From the NCBI GenBank assembly GCA_021442965.1, contig JABUUX010000163.1, positions 1 to 19,960 of the forward strand: a stretch of DNA of 19,960 nt, given 5' to 3'. Below the pieces are notes generated by a model. The model searched no databases. It was not told the DNA's origin and worked only from the letters and a program-made list of their open reading frames with translations. Every line of letters begins with the position of its first letter. Within the stretch, counting starts at the first letter, position 1. The translations under genes were made by a program, and so were the position numbers. Source of the stretch: Treponema sp. GTDB taxonomy: Bacteria > Spirochaetota > Spirochaetia > Treponematales > Treponemataceae. Shown piece by piece: positions 14,046 to 19,960 of the stretch.

Positions 14046-14861
14046 ATGAGTGATGTAGGAATTTTCTTTAGTGATGAAGATTATTTTGATGAAGAAGAAA
14101 ACTCAAAAGCAGAAGCAAAAAGTCAGCGCAGATACAAAATCGTAATTGCTGCTTTTTTTGTTTTTTGTATTTTACTTCTTGGTGAGTTTATAGTTTATAG
14201 ATTCATAAAACCAAGTTTATCCAGTCCTAAAGTAACTGTTTCCGGATATAAAACTCTTTCTCCTGAAGATATTGCTATGAAACTTCTACCTTTAAATACA
14301 AGAAACTGGTTTACTTTTGATGCTGAAGCTGCATTATCTATTCTCTCTTCTGAACCATGCCTTGCTAATGTATCCGTAGAAAAAAAATTTCCTGATAGAA
14401 TTATGGTTGATGTTGTTGAAAGGACTCCTGTTGCAATGACATTTGTGGTGGAAAAAGGTAAATCTGTTCCTTTTGAAATTGATGAAAATGGGGTGCTGTT
14501 TTCAAATAAACAGTATTCTCCAAATGGAAAACAGGATTTTCCAATTATATCTGGAATTCCTGTAGAAAATATGACTGGAGGAATGAGAATCCCTGAAAAA
14601 TATAAACCACTGATTGAACAGATTGCAAATATTCCAAAAGAATATTTTATAGCAATATCAGAAATTTGTGTTCTACCTAAAGAAAGTGGAAGTTATGAAC
14701 TTGCATTAATACCTTCAACAGGACATGTAAAAGTTTTATGTGACCGTGCATTGAATGAAGATGCATTAAAGTATATGATGTTAGCATTGGAAGTTGTAAA
14801 AAAACTTGAGTCAGAAGCAAAGGTTGTTGACCTTCGTTACGGTTCAGTTTCTTACATGTAA
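14046..14861 (+). CDS. ftsQ: Divisome protein FtsQ/DivIB
   Basis: A 271-residue bitopic protein: an acidic cytoplasmic N-terminus (about 1-28, EDYFDEEENSKAE), one membrane helix at about 31-51, then a POTRA-like domain (about 58-130, VTVSGYKTLSPEDIAMKLL ... VSVEKKFPDRIMVDVVERTP) and a beta domain to the end. The F-P-x-x-I-x-V-x-V-x-E-R-x-P strand is characteristic of FtsQ/DivIB. It scaffolds FtsL/FtsB-type partners at the septum. It starts 1 bp after the ftsW stop, with GGGAG about 10 bp upstream inside ftsW, so translation is coupled. FtsQ and DivIB are orthologous names. Confidence 0.92.
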   Translation: MSDVGIFFSDEDYFDEEENSKAEAKSQRRYKIVIAAFFVFCILLLGEFIVYRFIKPSLSSPKVTVSGYKTLSPEDIAMKLLPLNTRNWFTFDAEAALSILSSEPCLANVSVEKKFPDRIMVDVVERTPVAMTFVVEKGKSVPFEIDENGVLFSNKQYSPNGKQDFPIISGIPVENMTGGMRIPEKYKPLIEQIANIPKEYFIAISEICVLPKESGSYELALIPSTGHVKVLCDRALNEDALKYMMLALEVVKKLESEAKVVDLRYGSVSYM

Positions 14862-14878
14862 TATTAGGTTTTATAGAA

Positions 14879-16123
14879 ATGATTGTTGGTCTTGATATCG
14901 GTACAAGTTTTATCCGCGTTGCAATTGGAGATGTTGATGAAAACGGTAATGTTCAGATTGCCGGAACTTCAGTTGTTAAGTCAGATGGATTAAGAAACGG
15001 AATTATTGTAAATATTGAAGCTGCAAAAAATGCCATTAAAGAAGCAATTGAATTGGCTGAACAGAATGCAGGACTTGAAGTAACTTCCGTTTACACGGCT
15101 ATCGGTGGAATCCAGATTAACAGTACAAATTCTCATGGTGTTGTTGGTATTACCAAAACACGTGGAAATACACGAGAAATTACGTTAGCAGATGTTGACC
15201 GTGTTATTGATTGTGCAAAATCCTTAAAATTTCCTCCTGACAGACAGGTTCTACATATTATTCCACAAAATTTCATAGTTGATGGTATTTCTTCAGGTGT
15301 GGAAACTCCGGTTGATCGCATGGGGGACAGGCTTGAAGCTGATGTTCATATTGTAACTGCAGCTTATAGTACAGTTCAAAATGTAAGATCATGTATTGAT
15401 CGGGCTGGGTATCTTAGTAATGGAATAATGCTTAAAACTCTTGCTTCGACATTTTCTGTTGTTCATCAAGATGAATTAGAGTTAGGATCAATTGTAATAG
15501 ATTTAGGAGCTGGTACTACTGATGTTCTGGTTCTTTTAAAAGGTGCCCCTGTTTGTACTGCTTCTATTCAGGTTGGTGGTAATCTGGTTACAAATGATAT
15601 TGCTATTGTAAAAGGTATTTCTGTAGCAAATGCAGAAAAAATAAAGATTGAATCGGGATGCTGCTGGTATGACGGTATAAATGTCGATTCTGAAGTAATA
15701 ATTCCCGGAGTTGGGGGAAGAGCTCCGGAAGCAACAACAAAATCTCAGATATGCAGTATTATTCAACCACGTATGGAAGAAATATTTACTATGGTTAGAA
15801 AGGCTGTGATGCAGAATTCACAAATAAAGCAGCTTTCCGGTAATATTATTCTTACAGGTGGGGGTGCTCTTATGGAAGGTGTTGTAGAACTGGCACAGGC
15901 CATTTTCCGTACTTCTTCTGTAAGAATAGGAACGCCAGAAAATCTTGGTGGTGTTGAAGAAGATTATCGTACTCCTGATTTTGCAACTGCAGTAGGGTTG
16001 ATTATTGCCAATAAAGCTGAGGATAAAAAATCTGCTTCAAGACAAAGAAGAAAAGCCAGAACAAATTCCACTTCTGTACAAAAGAAAAGTGGAGTAAAAG
16101 AGTTCTTTAAAAGATTCTTCTAA
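14879..16123 (+). CDS. ftsA: Cell division actin-like protein FtsA
   Basis: FtsA tethers FtsZ filaments to the inner membrane and recruits later divisome proteins. The 414-residue protein shows the actin-fold ATPase signatures VGLDIGTSFIRVAIG (3-17), VIDLGAGTTDVLVLLKG (206-222) and ILTGGGALMEG (324-334). A Lys/Arg/Ser-rich linker follows. The C-terminus VKEFFKRFF (406-414) is an amphipathic helix of the membrane-targeting type, so this key part is intact. It starts 17 bp after ftsQ with only a weak AGG upstream. It is separated from ftsZ by 199 bp of repeat-bearing DNA, an unusually wide gap for this gene pair. Confidence 0.96.
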   Translation: MIVGLDIGTSFIRVAIGDVDENGNVQIAGTSVVKSDGLRNGIIVNIEAAKNAIKEAIELAEQNAGLEVTSVYTAIGGIQINSTNSHGVVGITKTRGNTREITLADVDRVIDCAKSLKFPPDRQVLHIIPQNFIVDGISSGVETPVDRMGDRLEADVHIVTAAYSTVQNVRSCIDRAGYLSNGIMLKTLASTFSVVHQDELELGSIVIDLGAGTTDVLVLLKGAPVCTASIQVGGNLVTNDIAIVKGISVANAEKIKIESGCCWYDGINVDSEVIIPGVGGRAPEATTKSQICSIIQPRMEEIFTMVRKAVMQNSQIKQLSGNIILTGGGALMEGVVELAQAIFRTSSVRIGTPENLGGVEEDYRTPDFATAVGLIIANKAEDKKSASRQRRKARTNSTSVQKKSGVKEFFKRFF

Positions 16124-16171
16124 TTTAGAAAGAATAGGGTAGCCGGCTGGGAACCGGGGATGTGAAATATA

Positions 16172-16213
16172 CGCCGTCCATGGCGCGCCGCTAACGCGGA
16201 GTTTATAGGGAGG
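16172..16213 (+). repeat. Copy 1 of a 42-bp GC-rich direct repeat in the ftsA-ftsZ gap
   Basis: It is identical over 42 bp to 16276-16317, at an offset of 104 bp. It contains the palindromes CCATGG and GGCGCGCC, can form the hairpin CCGC-TAAC-GCGG (16188-16199), and ends in TTTATAGGGAGG, a ribosome-binding-site-like sequence that here has no start codon behind it. The flanking ATAC is also shared with copy 2 apart from a 2-bp gap. Confidence 0.95.
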
Positions 16214-16217
16214 CATA

Positions 16218-16243
16218 ATAAAAATACTTCCGTGTATTTTTAT
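16218..16243 (+). repeat. AT-rich hairpin between the two repeat copies
   Basis: A 10-bp perfect inverted repeat, ATAAAAATAC (16218-16227) and GTATTTTTAT (16234-16243), has a 6-nt loop TTCCGT. There is no following T-run, so it is not a standard terminator. It lies in the 62-bp spacer between the 42-bp direct repeats. Confidence 0.8.
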
Positions 16244-16256
16244 CATTTGCATCTTG

Positions 16257-16305
16257 CTCCGCAAGCTGCGATACGCGCCGTCCATGGCGCGCCGCTAACG
16301 CGGAG
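16257..16305 (+). repeat. Nested GC-rich inverted repeat just upstream of ftsZ
   Basis: CTCCGC (16257-16262) can pair with GCGGAG (16300-16305). It encloses CGCGCC (16274-16279) / GGCGCG (16286-16291) with a 6-nt loop. The outer pairing competes with a local CCGC-TAAC-GCGG hairpin (16292-16303). The structure ends 7-8 bp before the ftsZ ribosome-binding site. Confidence 0.75.
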
Positions 16306-16317
16306 TTTATAGGGAGG
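16276..16317 (+). repeat. Copy 2 of the 42-bp direct repeat, carrying the ftsZ ribosome-binding site
   Basis: Identical to 16172-16213. Its last bases AGGGAGG (16311-16317) lie 5 bp before the ftsZ ATG at 16323, so the repeat itself provides the Shine-Dalgarno sequence of ftsZ. It is much more GC-rich than the genes on both sides. Confidence 0.95.
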
Positions 16318-16322
16318 ATATA

Positions 16323-17651
16323 ATGGGTTTTAATTTCTCTGTAGTTCAGGACAATGCTCCTGTTCAAGATTCAACTGTTCGCGATCTTACAAATCCAACA
16401 AGAATTAAAGTAATTGGTTGTGGCGGTGGTGGATCCAATGCCGTCCGTCAGATGATTAATGATAATGTTTCGGGTGTAGATTTTGTTGTAATGAATACAG
16501 ATCTTCAGGCATTAAATAAAAATCCGGCACAAACAAAACTTCCTATAGGTCAGAAAATTACTGGTGGACTTGGTTCTGGTGGAAACCCTGAGGTTGGTGA
16601 AAAAGCCGCAATTGAAGATACAGCCTCCATTGAACAGGTTGTATCAGGTGCTGATATGATTGTTCTTACAGCCGGAATGGGTGGAGGAACAGGAACCGGT
16701 TCAATTCCAATTGTTGCTGATATTGCCAGAAAATCTGGGGCTCTAACAGTTGCTGTAGTTACAACTCCGTTTACATTTGAAGGCCCTCATCGTATGGAAA
16801 ATGCAGTTGCAGGGGTTGAAAAACTTAGAGAGAAAGTTGATAGTCTGATAGTAGTACCAAACGAATCAGTTTTTAAAATTATAGATAATGACAGCCCTTT
16901 TACAGTGGCATTTGCAGTTGCAGATGATTTGTTGTGTCAGGGGGTTAAAGGAATTTGTGAGATTATAACAAAAGAAGGTGTTGTTAACCGAGATTTCAAT
17001 GATATGAAAACGGTTCTTAAAGATGCAGGTGAAACTCTTCTTGGTGTTGGAGAAGGCAGTGGTGAAAACCGTGCTATTGATGCTGCTCAAAGAGCTATTT
17101 CAAATCCAATGCTTGAACACATGAAAATTGATGGTGCTACAAAACTTTTAGTAAATATTACAGGACCTGCTAATATCCGTATGAGCGAGATTAACGAAAT
17201 TAATAATACAATTACGGCTTCTGCAGGAAAAAATCACCACAACCTTTGGGGGCAGATAATTGATCCAACAATGGAAGATAAGGTTAGAGTCATTGTAATT
17301 GCAACCGGATTCAATAAAAAAGAAGCTGAGCCTGAGATAGAAACAGAAAGCGAAAAGCCTTACCGTGAAGATGTAGTTACTGCTGATGAAATTGATGACA
17401 TTCTGAATATGAAAGGAAGTTCAAATTTGGTAATGGATTCCGAACGTAAAGAAAAACAATCTTCTTTGGATGAAAAAAAGACATCTTTAGGAGATGATCT
17501 TTTTGGAAATTTCGAACCGGTAAAAACTTCATTTAATAGTTCATTTTCTCCGTCTCCAAGTTTTTCCAGTCAGAATGATATAAATAAGCCTGCCTGTCTT
17601 AGAAAACAGAACAGCGATTATTCAAAGACAATTAATTTTTCAGATGACTAA
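16323..17651 (+). CDS. ftsZ: Cell division GTPase FtsZ
   Basis: FtsZ is the tubulin homologue that polymerises into the division ring. The 442-residue protein shows the nucleotide-binding GCGGGGSNAV (32-41), the tubulin signature GMGGGTGTGS (118-127), and the T7-loop NRDFND (222-227) that completes the GTPase site of the neighbouring subunit. The core ends near 330 (VIVIATGF), followed by a charged and Ser/Phe-rich linker of about 90 residues. The C-terminal peptide, usually like IPAFLRRQ, reads INKPACLRKQ (420-429): a Cys replaces the usual Phe, and a further 13 residues follow it. The N-terminal extension (about 26 residues) is ordinary. AGGGAGG inside the upstream repeat sets the start. 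Confidence 0.98.
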   Translation: MGFNFSVVQDNAPVQDSTVRDLTNPTRIKVIGCGGGGSNAVRQMINDNVSGVDFVVMNTDLQALNKNPAQTKLPIGQKITGGLGSGGNPEVGEKAAIEDTASIEQVVSGADMIVLTAGMGGGTGTGSIPIVADIARKSGALTVAVVTTPFTFEGPHRMENAVAGVEKLREKVDSLIVVPNESVFKIIDNDSPFTVAFAVADDLLCQGVKGICEIITKEGVVNRDFNDMKTVLKDAGETLLGVGEGSGENRAIDAAQRAISNPMLEHMKIDGATKLLVNITGPANIRMSEINEINNTITASAGKNHHNLWGQIIDPTMEDKVRVIVIATGFNKKEAEPEIETESEKPYREDVVTADEIDDILNMKGSSNLVMDSERKEKQSSLDEKKTSLGDDLFGNFEPVKTSFNSSFSPSPSFSSQNDINKPACLRKQNSDYSKTINFSDD

Positions 17652-17668
17652 AATGGTGCCGCAGAATT

Positions 17669-18574
17669 ATGACAATAGAAGAACTTCTTAATCAGTTTTA
17701 TACGGATCTTCTTCTTGTGAATCGACACAGTGATGAGACTGCGGCAACTTACACAGAGTCAGCAAAATTATTTCTTTATTGGTGTTCACAAGAACATTTA
17801 AAATTAAAAGATGTAACGCTGCAAGATATAACATGGTTTTTGCTTAAGCGCCGTACAGACGGTGTAAATGAATTTACTTTGGCAAAGGATCTTTCAGGAA
17901 TAAGAGCATTAGGTGAATATCTGGTTAGAAAAAATCTATGGGATTATAATGTTGCATTGGAATTAGACAGACCTAAAGCTGGAAAAACTATTCCCAGGGT
18001 TCTAACTGTTGAACAGGTAGATCAGTTACTGTCTGTAATTGATACTTCTACTCCACTTGGCAAGCGTGATGATGCTCTGTTTGAATTGATTTATTCCTGC
18101 GGATTAAGAATCAGTGAAGCAGCAACTCTTGTTTTAACACATGTTCATTTAAATGAAAAAATCCTGATTGTACATGGAAAAGGGGATAAAGAAAGAATTG
18201 TTCCTTTTGGTGGCCGTGCCTTTGATAAATTAATTATTTACCTTAATGATGTAAGACCCAATCTTCTGAATGGAAAAGTTGTTGATGAAGTTTTCTTAAA
18301 TTATAAAGGTGAACCTATTTCCAGAAAGGGGATTTGGAAAAGATTTCAAGAGTTGGAAGCTATGAGTGGAGTTACGGCAAAAGTTCATACCTTAAGGCAT
18401 TCATTTGCAACTCATCTATTACAGGGTGGAGCAGATTTACGTTCTGTTCAAGAATTATTGGGGCATTCAGATCTTTCAACAACACAAATTTATACGCATG
18501 TAGATGATACTCAGCTTAAAGCTGCTCATGAGAAATATTTTATAAGACACCACATCGAGGAAAATAATGAATAG
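17669..18574 (+). CDS. xerC: XerC/XerD-type site-specific tyrosine recombinase
   Basis: Xer recombinases resolve chromosome dimers at dif near the time of division. The 301-residue length is typical. The N-terminal core-binding domain (about 1-95) is followed by the catalytic domain with the complete set Arg147 (GLRISEA), Lys171 (GKGDKER), His240 and Arg243 (HTLRHSF), His266 (LLGHSDL) and nucleophile Tyr275 (STTQIYTH). It starts 17 bp after ftsZ without a clear Shine-Dalgarno sequence. The context is housekeeping (division genes upstream, ybeY downstream), and no att-like repeats or phage genes are near, so an integron or phage integrase is unlikely. XerC versus XerD cannot be decided without the partner; XerC is a context-based choice. 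Confidence 0.9.
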   Translation: MTIEELLNQFYTDLLLVNRHSDETAATYTESAKLFLYWCSQEHLKLKDVTLQDITWFLLKRRTDGVNEFTLAKDLSGIRALGEYLVRKNLWDYNVALELDRPKAGKTIPRVLTVEQVDQLLSVIDTSTPLGKRDDALFELIYSCGLRISEAATLVLTHVHLNEKILIVHGKGDKERIVPFGGRAFDKLIIYLNDVRPNLLNGKVVDEVFLNYKGEPISRKGIWKRFQELEAMSGVTAKVHTLRHSFATHLLQGGADLRSVQELLGHSDLSTTQIYTHVDDTQLKAAHEKYFIRHHIEENNE

Positions 18575-19040
18575 AGTTTTTGTTAGTATGATGGATGGAA
18601 TGCAAACTCCGACATGGTTTTGCAATATTGAACCATATGTTCAGAATTTGATGAAAACACTTTGTTTTGATAGAGAAGAAATTTCAATCTTGTTTTGTGA
18701 TGATAAAATGATTCAGGAGTTAAATAAACGTTACAGGCAGATAGATTCTGCCACTGATGTTCTTTCGTTTGAAAATGGAGATGAATATGAAGATGTAGAG
18801 GGGAAGTGGATTAATCAAGGTGATGTTGTAATCAGTTTGGAAACTTTGCCTAAAAACGCTTCTTATTTTGAAACAGATGTAAACTCCGAATTAAAAAGAT
18901 TAATCCTTCACGGGCTTCTTCATTTGAATGGAATGGATCATGGTGAAGAACATATAGAAAAAGGAAAAATGCCAGAAGGGAAAATGCTTGTTCTTCAAGA
19001 AAAGATTCTGCTTGATTTTTCTGATGTAAAACTGATATAA
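18567..19040 (+). CDS. ybeY: Endoribonuclease YbeY (16S rRNA 3'-end maturation)
   Basis: YbeY is a zinc-dependent RNase involved in 16S rRNA 3'-end maturation and ribosome quality control. The 157-residue protein has the family signature H-x3-H-x5-H as HGLLHLNGMDH (His115, His119, His125), and the upstream segment ELNKRYRQIDSATDVLSFE (51-69), a hallmark of the family. It overlaps the recombinase gene by 8 bp, with GAGG about 7 bp upstream of the ATG, so translation is coupled. In many bacteria ybeY sits with phoH or era; neither is present here. Confidence 0.95.
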   Translation: MNRVFVSMMDGMQTPTWFCNIEPYVQNLMKTLCFDREEISILFCDDKMIQELNKRYRQIDSATDVLSFENGDEYEDVEGKWINQGDVVISLETLPKNASYFETDVNSELKRLILHGLLHLNGMDHGEEHIEKGKMPEGKMLVLQEKILLDFSDVKLI

Positions 19041-19059
19041 CAGAATAACGAGGAAAATT

Positions 19060-19851
19060 ATGAAAAAACTTAATGCAATATTGTCAGAAAAAATATGGGG
19101 GTATGAACAGTGGATAGCGTCTACCCATCCAAACGGACTTCAAAAAGATTTTATGGAAGAATGCGGAAAAGATTATCCGCTTTTAGTAAAGGTTATACAA
19201 GCCGATGATACACTTTCTATTCAAGTTCATCCTAATGATGAGTTTGCTTTGGAACTTGAAGGGGTTGGAAATCGTGGAAAAACTGAATGCTGGTATGTAC
19301 TGGAAGCTGCTCCTGATGCCAAAATTGTTTATGGGATGAAAAATGAATTTCCTTCTGAAGTTTTAGCTAAGGCTATAAATGAAAATCGTCTTGAAGATTA
19401 TTTGAATTTTGTTTCCGTAAAAAAAGGAGATTTCATTTTTATTCCAGCCGGAACTGTTCATGCCATTGGCTCAGGTCTTAGACTTATGGAAGTGCAGCAG
19501 AGTTGTGATCTTACTTATCGTTTATATGACTGGGGTAGAGGTAGAGAAGTTCATATAGAAAAGGGACTGAAAGTGCTAAAAAGTGGAGAAATGATTCCGG
19601 TTGCTCCGTTTAACAAATGTTTTGAATGCGACTATTTTCGTCTTGAAAAAATAGAAGTTAACGGTGGCTGGGAATATACTTGTCCAGTTCGGGAAAAACC
19701 TGAAGGGGTTGAGCTTCTTTATGTTATTTCTTCTGTTGGTGCCAAATATGAAGGAAAAGAGGTTTGCTCTGAAGAAATTTATTCTGTACAGCCAGGCGAA
19801 ACTGTAAAACTTTTTGGAAATGCAGAATTGATGAGAATTATTGCAAAATAA
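19060..19851 (+). CDS. manA: Mannose-6-phosphate isomerase, class I (ManA)
   Basis: It interconverts mannose-6-phosphate and fructose-6-phosphate, linking mannose use to glycolysis and supplying sugar nucleotide precursors. It is a cupin metalloenzyme with the zinc ligands Gln55 and His57 (IQVHPND), Glu76 (GKTECWYVL) and His134 (PAGTVHAIG), and the active-site segment TYRLYDWGR (152-160). At 263 residues it is shorter than the compact bacterial form (about 315), mainly by a small C-terminal domain, but it runs cleanly from a start with AGGAAA upstream to a stop codon, so it does not look truncated by mutation. It follows ybeY by 19 bp and may be the last gene of the transcript. Confidence 0.93.
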   Translation: MKKLNAILSEKIWGYEQWIASTHPNGLQKDFMEECGKDYPLLVKVIQADDTLSIQVHPNDEFALELEGVGNRGKTECWYVLEAAPDAKIVYGMKNEFPSEVLAKAINENRLEDYLNFVSVKKGDFIFIPAGTVHAIGSGLRLMEVQQSCDLTYRLYDWGRGREVHIEKGLKVLKSGEMIPVAPFNKCFECDYFRLEKIEVNGGWEYTCPVREKPEGVELLYVISSVGAKYEGKEVCSEEIYSVQPGETVKLFGNAELMRIIAK

Positions 19852-19863
19852 CCATCAAGGCAC

Positions 19864-19892
19864 TTGAATAAAAAATCATTATGTAGTATATT
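19864..19892 (+). promoter_or_regulatory. Candidate promoter of the tRNA-Pro gene
   Basis: TTGAAT (19864-19869), a 17-bp spacer and TATATT (19887-19892). The expected start is near 19899, six bases before the tRNA. The same stretch can form an imperfect AT-rich hairpin (19866-19876 with 19890-19899) that might instead slow transcription leaving manA. Confidence 0.55.
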
Positions 19893-19904
19893 TTTATTCA
19901 CTTA

Positions 19905-19960
19905 CGGGATGTAGCGCAGCTGGTAGCGCGTCTGGTTTGGGACCAGGATGTCGCAGGTTC
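19905..19960 (+). tRNA. tRNA-Pro (anticodon UGG), cut by the window end
   Basis: The acceptor 5' strand is CGGGATG (19905-19911). The D-arm is GCGC-AGCTGGTA-GCGC (19914-19929). The anticodon arm is TCTGG / CCAGG (19931-19935 with 19943-19947) around the loop TTTGGGA, giving anticodon TGG at 19938-19940, which reads proline codons. The T-arm begins (GCAGGTTC) and is truncated by the window edge, so the 3' acceptor strand is not seen. Confidence 0.93.

Noticed and set aside
16037..16285. 82-residue minus-strand reading frame through the ftsA end and the repeat element
   Set aside because: It overlaps the real ftsA 3' end antisense and runs through the GC-rich repeat, with no recognisable domain or ribosome-binding site; most likely chance.
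17669..18574. Tyrosine recombinase as a sign of a phage, integron or mobile island
   Set aside because: Sequence landmarks and length are those of housekeeping XerC/D; neighbours are division and rRNA-processing genes, and the tRNA-Pro at the window end shows no visible att duplication.

Overview
This window reads as a housekeeping stretch of a spirochaete chromosome, almost certainly Treponema or a close relative. The evidence is a cheA-cheW-cheX-cheY operon in which CheW carries a degenerate CheR-like domain, a pair of FlaA-type periplasmic flagellar sheath proteins, and a short division cluster (mraZ-rsmH-ftsL-murF-ftsW-ftsQ-ftsA-ftsZ), all in an AT-rich sequence. The species cannot be named from this alone.

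Layout. (1) 19-1291, minus strand: a signal-peptide-bearing, probable outer-membrane beta-barrel protein with its own terminator. (2) 1450-6221, plus strand: the four-gene chemotaxis operon, divergent from gene 1, ending at one or two hairpin terminators. (3) 6377-8007: two overlapping flaA-family genes behind a consensus sigma-70-type promoter and a near-consensus sigma-28 promoter in tandem; a bidirectional terminator lies at 8031-8060. (4) 8067-9512, minus strand: a GntR/FCD regulator followed 3 bp later by a PD-(D/E)XK-like protein of unknown role. (5) 9589-17651, plus strand: the division and wall cluster, opened by a promoter and four 10-bp-phased GTGG repeats that look like a MraZ operator. 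The ftsA-ftsZ gap holds a GC-rich 42-bp direct repeat pair with strong hairpins. (6) 17669-19851: a XerC/D recombinase, YbeY and a class I mannose-6-phosphate isomerase. (7) 19905 onward: a tRNA-Pro(UGG) cut by the window edge.

How the genes work together. CheA, CheW-CheR-like, CheX and CheY form the signalling path to the flagellar motor, and the FlaA proteins sheath the periplasmic filament, so the first third of the window is motility. The second half makes and places the septum: RsmH methylates 16S rRNA, MurF completes the peptidoglycan precursor, FtsL/FtsQ/FtsW/FtsA/FtsZ form the divisome, and MraZ probably represses the cluster. No gap between genes exceeds about 260 bp.

I see no CRISPR array, prophage, transposase or obvious new multi-gene system. 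The points most worth checking are the repeat pair that supplies the ftsZ ribosome-binding site, the tandem flaA promoters, the MraZ operator, the apparently leaderless starts of cheA and the GntR gene, and the GntR/nuclease-like pair.
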